From positions 1 through 64,000 of the forward strand of contig CAJWBH010000020.1 in assembly GCA_913019975.1 (NCBI GenBank): a DNA stretch of 64,000 nt, read 5' to 3'. The stretch comes from Thalassolituus maritimus. GTDB lineage: Bacteria > Pseudomonadota > Gammaproteobacteria > Pseudomonadales > Oceanobacteraceae. A program made the translations under genes and the position numbers. Positions 9,073 to 16,760 of this stretch are shown here, one piece after another (position 1 is the first letter of the stretch; each line of letters starts with the position of its first letter). The notes beneath the pieces are model-generated. The model saw only the letters and a program-made list of their open reading frames with translations. It had not been told where the DNA came from and did no database searches.

Positions 9073-9175
9073 CACCAGGGGCCAAATGCACACAGGTTTG
9101 GGCCCATTCGGCACTTGCGGCTGTAAGGGCTGATGTTTACTTTAAGCGCTTTAAAATTAACGGATGGAGTTCCTA

Positions 9176-9658
9176 ATGTCGGTTCTTGATTACACCATGC
9201 CCCTGTTGAACGGGAAAGATCAGGATCTTAGCGAATACGCGGGTAAGGTTGTTCTTATCGTTAATACCGCGAGTAAGTGCGGTTTTACGCCACAATATGA
9301 TGGTCTTGAGACTTTATACCAGGACCTGAAAGACAAAGGATTGGTAATTCTCGGCTTTCCATGCAATCAGTTTGGTAAGCAGGAACCCGGCAGCGCGGAT
9401 GATATTGGTGCGTTCTGTCAGAAAAACTACGGTGTGAGCTTTCCGATGTTCAGCAAAATCGACGTGAATGGCAGCGACGCAGCGCCTATTTACGACGAGT
9501 TAAAAGCGGCAGCGCCCGGCGTTATGGGAACAAAAGGAATTAAGTGGAACTTCACTAAATTCCTCGTGGGGCGTGATGGAAAGGTGATTGATCGCTACGC
9601 GCCGACAACGACGCCAGAGTCTCTGAAGGCCGATATTCTTAAAGCGCTGGAAGCCTGA
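9176..9658 (+). CDS. Glutathione peroxidase family protein (Cys type)
   Basis: 160-residue thiol peroxidase reducing hydrogen peroxide and organic hydroperoxides, probably with thioredoxin as donor like most bacterial Cys-type members. The peroxidatic residue is C35 in NTASKCGFTPQY. The conserved Gln/Trp partners are in FPCNQFGKQEPG and KWNFTKFLVG. The ATG at 9176 is chosen over the in-frame ATG at 9164 because GGAG sits 7 bases upstream and the protein then starts like its relatives (MSVLDYT). Cytoplasmic; no signal peptide. Downstream of msrB with a 148-base gap. Confidence 0.92.
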   Translation: MSVLDYTMPLLNGKDQDLSEYAGKVVLIVNTASKCGFTPQYDGLETLYQDLKDKGLVILGFPCNQFGKQEPGSADDIGAFCQKNYGVSFPMFSKIDVNGSDAAPIYDELKAAAPGVMGTKGIKWNFTKFLVGRDGKVIDRYAPTTTPESLKADILKALEA

Positions 9659-9666
9659 TTCCAGCG

Positions 9667-10413
9667 TTAATCAAAGGTTTTCTTCTTCCAGGATTCCTCT
9701 GCTTCCGCCAGCTCTTCAGCGCCTTCTGCCAATCGGGTGGGGCCAGAGCTGGCTCTATGTTGCTCAAGTTCATCAATGGCCTCGACCAGTGCATCCAGTT
9801 CTGTCATCAGGTCTTGTGGCAGGTCTTTTATGTTCCGTATGGTTTTCTCGGCGCGCTTCAGAAAGTGCAGCGCCTGGTTGGGCGCGTTCTGCGCCAGTGA
9901 CTGTTTAGCTCGAGCCTGATAGGTGTTTGCGCAGATCCGGGCGTTCAATACGGTCGCTTCTCTTATGCGTTCTCGCGCGGATTCTGTGGGAATCACGTGT
10001 TCTTTGTGCCCACTCTTTATCAGCTCAAGGTAGTCCATCAGTGAGTCGCGCAATTCTTTTGCTTGCTTAGGTTGTGTCGGGAGCGGGGACGGAGAGGGGG
10101 GCGGTGCGTTATTTCGCCACTCTTCAGCCTGGTCTAATGCTTTAGAGGTGCGTGGCGGCATGGTGATGAACTTAGTATTCACCTGTTGTGCGTGGAAATC
10201 CGTCAGTTCGGCCAGTGCGCGTAGTGCTTCGATTGATAACCATGGGCGCAGGCTGCTACCCACGTTACTGGTCATGTTGATGGAATCGATATGCTCAACA
10301 GATTTGCGCATCTGTTCCAGTCGGTACTGATCAAGCCACTTCTTTACCGTCACCACAGCGATGGCAATAATGCCGGTGACGATAGCGACAGAGATCATCG
10401 TTGTACTGTCCAT
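9667..10413 (-). CDS. Membrane-anchored helical protein of unknown function
   Basis: 248 residues. One N-terminal membrane span (about residues 6-24, ISVAIVTGIIAIAVVTV) is followed by a basic stretch, so the rest is probably cytoplasmic. The body is largely helical, with a Pro-rich linker near residues 100-112 (PPPSPSPLPTQPK). The region QARAKQSLAQNAPNQALHFL to LEQHR resembles a tetratricopeptide-like hairpin. I do not recognise the family. It stands alone, convergent with the peroxidase gene (stops 9 bases apart) and transcribed away from the tRNA promoter. Confidence 0.7.
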   Translation of the reverse strand: MDSTTMISVAIVTGIIAIAVVTVKKWLDQYRLEQMRKSVEHIDSINMTSNVGSSLRPWLSIEALRALAELTDFHAQQVNTKFITMPPRTSKALDQAEEWRNNAPPPSPSPLPTQPKQAKELRDSLMDYLELIKSGHKEHVIPTESARERIREATVLNARICANTYQARAKQSLAQNAPNQALHFLKRAEKTIRNIKDLPQDLMTELDALVEAIDELEQHRASSGPTRLAEGAEELAEAEESWKKKTFD

Positions 10414-10476
10414 TGGACGCTTCCTGGGAATAGGGCTGTTTTCTCAGTATAGGACAAATTTTTTGCTTTACAGGTA

Positions 10477-10505
10477 TTGACGCTTCCCACGAACGTACAT
10501 AGAAT
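10477..10505 (+). promoter_or_regulatory. Sigma-70 promoter of the first tRNA-Glu/tRNA-Gly unit
   Basis: The -35 box TTGACG (10477-10482) and -10 box TAGAAT (10500-10505) are 17 bases apart. A GCGCGC discriminator follows the -10 box, the pattern of stringently controlled stable-RNA promoters. The mature tRNA-Glu begins at 10526. Confidence 0.8.
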
Positions 10506-10525
10506 GCGCGCTCCTTGATTGAGAC

Positions 10526-10601
10526 GTCCCCATCGTCTAGAGGCCTAGGACACCGCCCTTTCACGGCGGTAACAGGGGTTCGAATCCCCTTGGGGATGCC
10601 A
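10526..10601 (+). tRNA. tRNA-Glu (UUC), copy 1
   Basis: 76 bases including encoded CCA. Acceptor stem GTCCCCA pairs with TGGGGAT; anticodon TTC (10560-10562) lies in the CTTTCAC loop; T-loop GTTCGAATC. Identical to the copies at 10827 and 25129. Followed after 16 bases by tRNA-Gly. Confidence 0.98.
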
Positions 10602-10617
10602 TTTTCAAGTGTGAAAT

Positions 10618-10693
10618 GCGGGAATAGCTCAGTTGGTAGAGCACAACCTTGCCAAGGTTGGGGTCGGGAGTTCGAGCCTCCTTTCCCGCTCCA
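10618..10693 (+). tRNA. tRNA-Gly (GCC), copy 1
   Basis: 76 bases with encoded CCA. GCGGGAA acceptor arm, D-loop AGCTCAGTTGGTAGAGC, anticodon GCC in TTGCCAA, T-arm GGGAGTTCGAGCCTCC. Identical to the copy at 10905; co-transcribed with the preceding tRNA-Glu. Confidence 0.98.
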
Positions 10694-10778
10694 ATTTCAC
10701 ATGAAAGTGGCATGACGCTGAATCAGGATCGGTGTTTTGCAATTAGGCAGTTAGCAAACATCTTGTTGAAAAAAGTTC

Positions 10779-10806
10779 TTGCAAATCAACGAGATGGAGT
10801 TAAAAT
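10779..10806 (+). promoter_or_regulatory. Promoter of the second tRNA-Glu/tRNA-Gly unit
   Basis: TTGCAA (10779-10784) and TAAAAT (10801-10806) are separated by 16 bases, ending 20 bases before the second tRNA-Glu. The duplicated tRNA unit therefore seems to have its own promoter, unrelated in sequence to the first. Confidence 0.6.
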
Positions 10807-10826
10807 GCAACGCACTTAAACGATGT

Positions 10827-10902
10827 GTCCCCATCGTCTAGAGGCCTAGGACACCGCCCTTTCACGGCGGTAACAGGGGTTCGAATCCCCTTGGGGATGC
10901 CA
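10827..10902 (+). tRNA. tRNA-Glu (UUC), copy 2
   Basis: Identical over all 76 bases to the copies at 10526 and 25129, with encoded CCA and anticodon TTC. Only two bases separate it from tRNA-Gly copy 2. Confidence 0.98.
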
Positions 10903-10904
10903 TT

Positions 10905-10980
10905 GCGGGAATAGCTCAGTTGGTAGAGCACAACCTTGCCAAGGTTGGGGTCGGGAGTTCGAGCCTCCTTTCCCGCTCCA
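10905..10980 (+). tRNA. tRNA-Gly (GCC), copy 2
   Basis: Identical to the copy at 10618, anticodon GCC, encoded CCA. Followed directly by a strong terminator. Confidence 0.98.
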
Positions 10981-10985
10981 AATTC

Positions 10986-11019
10986 AAAAAAGCCGAACCA
11001 TTCGTGGTTCGGCTTTTTT
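10986..11019 (+). terminator. Rho-independent terminator of the tRNA-Glu/Gly cluster
   Basis: AGCCGAACCA (10991-11000) pairs perfectly with TGGTTCGGCT (11005-11014) around a TTCG tetraloop, followed by a run of T to 11019. Confidence 0.95.
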
Positions 11020-11038
11020 ATTGCTCTGAGATTATGAA

Positions 11039-11120
11039 GGCTCAACTCCCGACCGAGGTCGTGAGCTGGGGCGCCAGTCCGATCGGCCTCCTTATACCGC
11101 TCCAAATTCTAAAAAGCCGG
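11039..11120 (+). repeat. Degenerate tRNA-Gly fragments (relics)
   Basis: Bases 11081-11120 match the 3' end of tRNA-Gly plus the start of its downstream terminator: GCCTCCTTATACCGCTCCAA against GCCTCCTTTCCCGCTCCAA, then AATTCTAAAAAGCCGG. Bases 11039-11054 (GGCTCAACTCCCGACC) are the reverse complement of the tRNA-Gly T-arm with one base missing. Neither fragment can fold as a tRNA. Confidence 0.6.
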
Positions 11121-11143
11121 TACAGAGATGTACCGGCTTTTTT
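11111..11143 (+). terminator. Second terminator behind the tRNA-Gly relic
   Basis: AAAAAGCCGGTACA pairs with TGTACCGGCTTTTTT around GAGA. Its sequence differs from the first terminator but it sits in the same position relative to the tRNA-Gly-like end, as if a whole tRNA-plus-terminator unit had been duplicated and decayed. Confidence 0.9.
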
Positions 11144-11210
11144 ATTGTCCCGAGAAAGCACGCCTCACATGCCGAGGGCGGTGTATCACTAGCTTCAGTG
11201 AGCGTCGAAA

Positions 11211-11588
11211 TTAATGCAGGCTACGGCCCGCCGAGCGGTAGTCGTATTCTTTACCCTCGGCTTCGGCCTCTGCTGCCATCTCGTCGAGATCCTGGAATCG
11301 CGAGATTTCTTCATCGCTCAGGAAGTGCATGCATTCACCACCGAAGAACCAGAGCAGTGCGCGGTCTACAGCAGGCATCAGTTGTGGCTGGTGTGTACCG
11401 ATTTTGCTGAACAGATCCTGTCCTGCCTCGTAGGCTGAATCCCTGTGTTCTGTGAGCTGATCAATAACGTCACGGAATTGTTGTAGAATGTCGGCATCTA
11501 TGACCCCTGACTCGTTTGCTGCGGCCTTTTCAATGCGAGAAAGCGTTTCGTTCAGCAGTTCGAGGTGGTATTTCAGTCGGTTATTCAT
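11211..11588 (-). CDS. Conserved hypothetical protein, soluble and acidic
   Basis: 125 residues. The N-terminal half is helical (RLKYHLELLNETLSRIEKAA); the C-terminal half carries the striking ALLWFFGGECMHFLSDEEI followed by a short acidic tail. No signal peptide, membrane span or cysteine metal motif. It reads away from the ABC transporter ATPase gene, whose start lies 26 bases away on the other strand, so both share a promoter region. I do not recognise the family and assign no function. Confidence 0.75.
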   Translation of the reverse strand: MNNRLKYHLELLNETLSRIEKAAANESGVIDADILQQFRDVIDQLTEHRDSAYEAGQDLFSKIGTHQPQLMPAVDRALLWFFGGECMHFLSDEEISRFQDLDEMAAEAEAEGKEYDYRSAGRSLH

Positions 11589-11614
11589 TTTCTATCTCAG
11601 AAGGTATTCAGTTT

Positions 11615-12535
11615 ATGGTTGCAGCCCTGGCGGTTGAAAACCTTTCCAAGGTATACGGCAACGGTTTCGAGGCCCTGAAGGGTATCACGCTTGAAGTTGC
11701 CAAAGGGGATTTCTTTGCCTTGCTTGGCCCTAATGGTGCCGGTAAGTCGACGACTCTGGGCATCGTGTCTGGCCTGGTTCAGAAGAGCTCTGGCAGTGCC
11801 TATGTTATGGGGCATGATGTTAACGGTGATGCCTTTCAGGCTCGTCGCTCCCTGGGGGTTGTGCCTCAGGAGTTTAACTTCAATCAGTTCGAGAAGGTGT
11901 ACGACATCGTTGTGACTCAGGCCGGTTATTTCGGGCTGAAGCCTTCAGAAGCACGTGCGAATGCCGAAGAGCTGCTTAAGGCTCTGGATCTCTGGGAGAA
12001 GCGGGATACGCCGTCGCGGATGCTTTCCGGTGGTATGAAACGTCGCCTGATGATTGCGCGTGCGCTGGTGCATAAACCAGACGTGTTGATTCTCGATGAG
12101 CCGACTGCAGGTGTTGATATTGAACTGCGTCGCTCTATGTGGGAGTTCATGGAAGACCTTAATAAGAAGGGGACAACCATTATCCTGACGACACACTATC
12201 TCGAAGAGGCAGAACAGCTGTGTCGGAATATCGCGATTATCAATAAAGGTGAAATCGTTCAGTGCACCAGCAAGCGTGAACTGTTGAGCCAGTTGACGAC
12301 TGAAACCTTTGTTTTTGATCTGTGCGAGTCTTTGCCGGATGGTTTTTCTCTGGAGGGGTTTGAGTTTTCTTCACCGGCTGATGAGACGCTAGAAGTTACG
12401 GTTGAGAAAGGGCAGAGCATTAACCGGATATTTACCATGCTCACAGAAAAAGGCCTTGAGGTCCGCAGTATGAGAACCAAGTCTAACCGACTTGAAGAGT
12501 TGTTTGTGAACCTGGTACGGGAGAGTAATTCATGA
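11615..12535 (+). CDS. yadG: ABC-2 type exporter, ATP-binding protein
   Basis: 306-residue ATPase of a two-gene ABC-2 exporter like E. coli YadGH. Walker A is GPNGAGKST (38-46), signature LSGGMKRRL, Walker B DVLILDEPTAGVD and the switch histidine is in TTHYLEEAEQL. A longer open frame reaches back to 11516, but the ATG at 11615 (MVAALAVENLSKVYG) matches the family start and follows AAGG. The gene overlaps the permease gene by 4 bases, indicating translational coupling. The exported substrate is unknown for this family. Confidence 0.9.
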   Translation: MVAALAVENLSKVYGNGFEALKGITLEVAKGDFFALLGPNGAGKSTTLGIVSGLVQKSSGSAYVMGHDVNGDAFQARRSLGVVPQEFNFNQFEKVYDIVVTQAGYFGLKPSEARANAEELLKALDLWEKRDTPSRMLSGGMKRRLMIARALVHKPDVLILDEPTAGVDIELRRSMWEFMEDLNKKGTTIILTTHYLEEAEQLCRNIAIINKGEIVQCTSKRELLSQLTTETFVFDLCESLPDGFSLEGFEFSSPADETLEVTVEKGQSINRIFTMLTEKGLEVRSMRTKSNRLEELFVNLVRESNS

Positions 12536-13308
12536 GCCCGATGCGCGTTCAGTGGGTTGCATTTCAGACGATTGTGACCAAAGAAATCCGTCGTTTTATG
12601 AGAATCTGGCAGCAGACGTTATTACCGCCTGCGATCACCATGACGTTGTATTTTATTATTTTCGGCAATCTGATTGGCAGCCGGATCGGTGAGATGGGCG
12701 GTGTTGATTACATGGCCTATATCGTACCTGGCCTGATCATGATGAGCGTTATCACCAATGCTTATGGCAACGTTTCTTCGTCTTTTTTCAGTAATAAATT
12801 CCAGCGCAGCATTGAAGAGATGATGGTTGCGCCTGTGTATCCGGTAACCATTCTTCTGGGCTTTGTTGCCGGTGGTGTAGCGAGAGGCGTGGCGACGGGG
12901 GTGATTGTTACTTTACTGTCGCTGTACTTTACGGATCTTCAGGTGCATCACGTCGGAGTCATGGTCGGTGTTGTTCTTTTATCGGCGATTCTGTTTTCGT
13001 TGGGCGGTTTTATTAACGCGGTTTTTGCGACTAAGTTTGATGATATCGCGATCGTTCCTACTTTTATTATTACGCCACTGACCTACCTTGGCGGTGTATT
13101 TTATTCCATCAGTCTGCTTCCTGATTTCTGGCAGGATGTATCCAAGCTGAACCCGATTCTCTACATGGTTAATACCTTCCGCTACGGTGTGTTAGGTGTG
13201 ACGGATATTAATGTTTACGTCGCCTTTGGGATGCTGGTTTTGTTTATTCTTATTTTGGGTAGTTACAGCATCTGGTTGCTGCGACGCGGCACAGGCATGA
13301 GGCAATAA
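12532..13308 (+). CDS. yadH: ABC-2 type exporter, permease
   Basis: 258-residue inner-membrane protein with about six spans, partner of the ATPase encoded just upstream. Family landmarks are the FMRIWQQTLLPPAITMTLYF start of the first span and the ABC-2 motif around PLTYLGGVFYSISLLPDFWQ, then a LNPILYMVNTFRYGVLG stretch before the last span. The start codon overlaps the yadG stop by 4 bases, and the TAA overlaps the queF start by one base. Confidence 0.9.
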   Translation: MSPMRVQWVAFQTIVTKEIRRFMRIWQQTLLPPAITMTLYFIIFGNLIGSRIGEMGGVDYMAYIVPGLIMMSVITNAYGNVSSSFFSNKFQRSIEEMMVAPVYPVTILLGFVAGGVARGVATGVIVTLLSLYFTDLQVHHVGVMVGVVLLSAILFSLGGFINAVFATKFDDIAIVPTFIITPLTYLGGVFYSISLLPDFWQDVSKLNPILYMVNTFRYGVLGVTDINVYVAFGMLVLFILILGSYSIWLLRRGTGMRQ

Positions 13309-14135
13309 TGATGGGATCAGTACACAGCGAGACCAATCCACTTGGCAAAACATCCGAATATCCTGAGCAGTACGACGCGGGATTGTTGTTTCCAATTGAT
13401 CGCAATGAAAGTTGGAAAGCGTCAGGCGATGACCGCTCTGCGATTACTTTTTATGGCGTTGATATCTGGAATGGCTACGAGGTGTCCTGGCTAACACCGA
13501 ACGGGAAGCCTGTCGTTTGCGTTGCGGAATTTCGAGTCCCTTCTGATAGCCCGTTTCTTGTGGAGTCGAAGTCGTTCAAGTTGTACCTCAACTCTTTTAA
13601 CCAGACCCGATTTGAAAATGAGTCTGATGTTAAAGCGGTGATGGAGCGGGACTTGTCTCTCGCTGCTGGAGGAGCAGTAACGGTTGCCTTCCACGGAATG
13701 GATTACGCCTATCCCGCCGCTCCTGATGCTTTGTGCATAGACGATGTCGATGTCGATATTTCTTCATACACACCGTCGCCGGAGCTTCTGAAAGTGGTTC
13801 CAGACAGTCAGTTCGATGGATGGATCTGCAGCCACTTACTGAAATCAAATTGCCCAGTGACTGGTCAGCCGGACTGGGGCTCAGTGTATATTCAGTACAA
13901 GGGGCAGGAGATTGATAAAGCGTCTTTGCTCGCGTACCTGGTTTCTTTGCGGCAGCATCAGGATTTTCATGAGCAGTGTGTTGAGCGAACATTCCGGGAT
14001 ATACAGCAGCGCTGTGCGCCAGAGAGTCTGACGGTGTATGCCCGTTACGTTCGCCGGGGTGGGTTGGATATCAATCCATTCCGGACGACAGAGGAAACTT
14101 TCGAAGCGTTGAACTTTCGGTTACAGCGTCAGTAG
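13308..14135 (+). CDS. queF: NADPH-dependent 7-cyano-7-deazaguanine reductase (bimodular QueF)
   Basis: Reduces preQ0 to preQ1 in queuosine biosynthesis. The 275-residue length is that of the two-module (type II, E. coli-like) enzyme. The NADPH motif is ESKSFKLYLNS (residues 86-96), the nucleophile that forms the thioimide is C182 in KSNCPVTGQPDW and the general acid is D189. The start overlaps the yadH stop; a second ATG directly follows. The 3' end overlaps the convergent cyclase gene by 65 bases. A QueD-family gene lies at 32559. Confidence 0.95.
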   Translation: MMGSVHSETNPLGKTSEYPEQYDAGLLFPIDRNESWKASGDDRSAITFYGVDIWNGYEVSWLTPNGKPVVCVAEFRVPSDSPFLVESKSFKLYLNSFNQTRFENESDVKAVMERDLSLAAGGAVTVAFHGMDYAYPAAPDALCIDDVDVDISSYTPSPELLKVVPDSQFDGWICSHLLKSNCPVTGQPDWGSVYIQYKGQEIDKASLLAYLVSLRQHQDFHEQCVERTFRDIQQRCAPESLTVYARYVRRGGLDINPFRTTEETFEALNFRLQRQ

Positions 14136-15537
14136 CAATGTCTCCGGCGTCTGCGTTGTGGTTTATTCGCAGACGTCGAGCGGCTTTCTCCAGTGTCTCT
14201 GCGGCTTTCAAGCGTTCCGCTTCGGTCATCTGATCGCGATCCAGGCGGAGGCTGAAACCCTCCGACTCCTGAATAAACTGACGTTCATTCGAGTCGTCCT
14301 GACTGCGGTAGTCACGCACTTCGAAGGTAGGAATTGGGTCGCGGAAGCCCTTAACAACAGCATTGCCCCGACTGCGGCAGTCAATTTTGTCGCGGATCAG
14401 GGTGTAGGTATCTTGTGATACCAGAATCTCACCCGGCGTTGCTTCGGTTTCAAGGCGTGAAGCCAGGTTCACTTCCTTTCCAATGATGGTGTAGTCCATC
14501 CGGCTCTCGGTTCCAAAGTTACCGACGGTACAGTACCCGGTACTAATGCCCATACGAATCTGGAGAGGGGCCGAAATGCCTTGATCTGCCCAGCGCTGGC
14601 GAAGAACTTCCATATGGTTACGCATTTCAATTGCCATAGAAACGCAGGCCAGGGCGTCGCGCTTAGTGCCCTTGGTTTTCGGGTCGCCAAAGAAAATCAT
14701 AATGCCATCGCCAATAAACTTATCGATGGTGCCGCCGTACTTGAGCGCGATGTGAGACATGTCGGTTAGGTAGGTGTTGAGGAGGTCGGTGAAGGACTCC
14801 GCTTCCATCTGCTCAGACAGGGCAGAAAAACCGACGATATCAGAGAAGAAAACCACCAGCTTTTTACGCTGAGTTTCGAGGCGAACCTGGCGGCGGCCGG
14901 AAAAAATAGATTCCCATATCTGCGGCGCCACATACTTCGATACCTGATGAGAGAGCGCCTGAAAGCGTTCAACCTGCCCCTGAAACTTCATCTTTAATCG
15001 CATCAGGTCACGTGCCTGGCGGTAACTGTTGTGTGCTGTCAGGGCTAAGTGGAAGCCGACACCGGCTGCCGTCGCGACAAAGACTTCATAAGGAACTGGG
15101 GCAGGCTGTGTGTAGCCTGTTAGCAGGTATGCGGCACCGGCACCGGATACCAGTGAAATAATACAGAATGCCCAGGCGGTCAGGCTGCCCACGACGATAA
15201 AGCTGGTGTTTATCATCACTGCGAAGAGCACAACGATCTCTATCGGGAAGTTGATAAGCCCGAGGAAAATACCGCAAAGAAGAGCATCGCCATGAATCAG
15301 AAACTGACGTGTCGTGTATGCTTTACGACGTCGGAATGGCCCGCTCGCGAAATAAACCAGATGAGGGTAAAGCAGCGCGAACATTGCTATACCATCGCTG
15401 CTCTCCGGGAAATAACCAAAGTGTATGCCCGTGTAGACACTGACGGCGGCTACCGCGTAACCGAAGATCCGTGCGACATAGTCTTGTTTTGGTAGCGTCG
15501 TTTCGTGGAACTGCGCCTGGGCCTGCGAACTCGACAT
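14071..15537 (-). CDS. cyaB: Class III adenylate cyclase with N-terminal membrane domain (CyaB type)
   Basis: 488 residues. The first 170 or so form about six membrane spans, matching the MASE2 sensor domain of Pseudomonas CyaB. After a helical linker (170-225) comes the catalytic domain: metal ligands D233 (FFSDIVGFS) and D277 (FIGDG), adenine-selecting K273, N357 and R361 (VNLASRLE). T350 occupies the second base-recognition site, typical of class IIIb cyclases. All residues needed for cAMP synthesis appear present. About 50 residues beyond the catalytic core form a charged tail whose coding end overlaps queF. Confidence 0.9.
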   Translation of the reverse strand: MSSSQAQAQFHETTLPKQDYVARIFGYAVAAVSVYTGIHFGYFPESSDGIAMFALLYPHLVYFASGPFRRRKAYTTRQFLIHGDALLCGIFLGLINFPIEIVVLFAVMINTSFIVVGSLTAWAFCIISLVSGAGAAYLLTGYTQPAPVPYEVFVATAAGVGFHLALTAHNSYRQARDLMRLKMKFQGQVERFQALSHQVSKYVAPQIWESIFSGRRQVRLETQRKKLVVFFSDIVGFSALSEQMEAESFTDLLNTYLTDMSHIALKYGGTIDKFIGDGIMIFFGDPKTKGTKRDALACVSMAIEMRNHMEVLRQRWADQGISAPLQIRMGISTGYCTVGNFGTESRMDYTIIGKEVNLASRLETEATPGEILVSQDTYTLIRDKIDCRSRGNAVVKGFRDPIPTFEVRDYRSQDDSNERQFIQESEGFSLRLDRDQMTEAERLKAAETLEKAARRLRINHNADAGDIATDAVTESSTLRKFPLSSGMD

Positions 15538-15706
15538 GTAACTTCACCGATTGTTTATTATTATGTGGCGGAGCGGGGCGGAACTAATAACTTTGCCTTA
15601 GTCATACTTATATAGACATTCTGACTACACGGCAAGACCCTGACCCATTTGTCACAATACTGCGTAAATACTCACGCATGGCCTGTAATGATACATTGGA
15701 GCCCTG

Positions 15707-16273
15707 ATGGACGCAATTAGAGCGATTACCGAGCGGGTGTCGGTGGCACAGCTCACCGGACCTGACATCACTCAAGAGCAAAAAGAGATACTTTTTAAGG
15801 CCGCTCTGCGCGCGCCTGACCACGCCTGGATGAGGCCAAGCCGTTACCTGACCATCGAAGGTGAGGCGAGAGAAGAGCTGGGTAAGATTTTCTACAAGTA
15901 CCAGGCTGGCCGTGAAGTCCTTTCGCCGGAGAAGGCCAAAAAGATCAAAAATATGCTGTTGCGAGCGCCTCTGGTGATCGTTGGCATTACACATCTGGAA
16001 GAACACCCTAAAGTGCCTCGCGATGAGCAGCTGCTCTCTACGGGAGCGGGCGTACAGAATATGCTGAACGCCGCATATGCAATGGGACTGGGCGCTATCT
16101 GGCGTACGGGTGCCATGGCTGAATGCGAGGGCGTTCGGAAAGCATTGGGCCTGAATCGTGATGATGTCATTACAGCCTTCCTGTATGTTGGCCACATCAA
16201 TACTACACCTAAACCAGTACCTGACGTCGAGCTGTCTGAGTACGTGACTGCGTGGACGGGCGAAACCAGTTAA
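15707..16273 (+). CDS. ydjA: Nitroreductase family protein, YdjA-like
   Basis: 188-residue FMN-binding oxidoreductase of the short nitroreductase subfamily. Motifs are APDHAWMRPSRYL near the N-terminus (flavin phosphate and ring contacts), the QNMLNAAYAMGLGAIWRTG central helix and FLYVGHINT near the end. The physiological substrate is unknown. GGAG lies 7 bases before the ATG. Monocistronic, divergent from cyaB, and followed by the tRNA-Ser region. Confidence 0.88.
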   Translation: MDAIRAITERVSVAQLTGPDITQEQKEILFKAALRAPDHAWMRPSRYLTIEGEAREELGKIFYKYQAGREVLSPEKAKKIKNMLLRAPLVIVGITHLEEHPKVPRDEQLLSTGAGVQNMLNAAYAMGLGAIWRTGAMAECEGVRKALGLNRDDVITAFLYVGHINTTPKPVPDVELSEYVTAWTGETS

Positions 16274-16298
16274 AAAACAAGGCATTAGCCTATAAAGG

Positions 16299-16327
16299 TT
16301 GACCTCATACGGTGCCATGCGTATAGT
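16299..16327 (+). promoter_or_regulatory. Promoter of the tRNA-Ser region
   Basis: TTGACC (16299-16304) and TATAGT (16322-16327) with a 17-base spacer, then a GCGCGGCGC discriminator. The tRNA-Ser gene begins 124 bases downstream, an unusually long leader for a tRNA; a tRNA-Ser-like 5' fragment sits where a tRNA would normally start. Confidence 0.8.
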
Positions 16328-16337
16328 GCGCGGCGCT

Positions 16338-16440
16338 GGTGAGGCGTCCTGGTGACTGACTCGCAGAGAACGTCGGAGTTTACGACGACGGTAACGAGCA
16401 CGGCAGCGTGCGACTTACAGCCCCTTTATATGGGGTGACG
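16338..16440 (+). repeat. Degenerate tRNA-Ser 5' copy and leader repeat
   Basis: GGTGAGGCGTCC at 16338-16349 matches the first 12 bases of tRNA-Ser at 11 positions, and the following bases keep the GTG.CTGA pattern of the D-arm. After that the sequence diverges into a GC-rich segment with CGTCGGAGTTTACGACGACG (16371-16390), which recurs as CGTCGGAGCCTGCGACGACG at 16661-16680 on the other side of the tRNA. It looks like the remnant of an older tRNA-Ser gene. Confidence 0.45.
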
Positions 16441-16451
16441 TAGACAAACAA

Positions 16452-16541
16452 GGTGAGGTGTCCGAGTGGCTGAAGGAGCACGCCTGGAAAGCGTGTATAG
16501 GTTTATCCCTATCGAGGGTTCGAATCCCTCCCTCACCGCCA
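16452..16541 (+). tRNA. tRNA-Ser (GGA)
   Basis: 90 bases with encoded CCA, a class II tRNA with a long variable arm (TATAGGTTTATCCCTA). Acceptor stem GGTGAGG pairs with CCTCACC; anticodon GGA at 16486-16488; T-arm GAGGGTTCGAATCCCTC. Confidence 0.97.
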
Positions 16542-16550
16542 CTAATTCTA

Positions 16551-16578
16551 AAAACCCGGTCAATTGGCCGGGTTTTTT
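16551..16578 (+). terminator. Terminator of tRNA-Ser
   Basis: AAAACCCGG pairs with CCGGGTTTT around TCAATTGG, followed by T residues. The same hairpin and its flanking bases recur at 16838. Confidence 0.9.
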
Positions 16579-16727
16579 ATTGGCTGGCGTTCAGGTTGCC
16601 AGTGATCAGTGAGGGCAGGGTGAGAACCCTCGCAGGTTCGAGTCGAACGTAGTGAGACAACGTCGGAGCCTGCGACGACGGCCCGAAGGGCGCGAGTCAT
16701 CCCTCCCTCACCGCCATTATTCCAAAG

Positions 16728-16760
16728 AACCGTGGACTTGAAGAAGTTCACGGTTTTTTT
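16728..16760 (+). terminator. Terminator hairpin behind the first tRNA-Ser 3' fragment
   Basis: AACCGTGGACTT pairs with AAGTTCACGGTT around GAAG with one mismatch, followed by seven T residues. Its sequence is unrelated to the tRNA-Ser terminator although its position is equivalent. Confidence 0.8.

Noticed and set aside
9078-9105. GGGGCCAAA/TTTGGGCCC hairpin as a terminator or riboswitch before the peroxidase gene
   Set aside because: The stem has a mismatch, no T-tract follows and no known riboswitch core is recognisable.
10515-11192. Several short frames across the tRNA-Glu/tRNA-Gly cluster
   Set aside because: They are translations of tRNA genes and terminator hairpins.
15608-16318. 236-codon minus-strand frame opposite the nitroreductase gene
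   Set aside because: Antisense to a well supported family member and running into the tRNA-Ser promoter.
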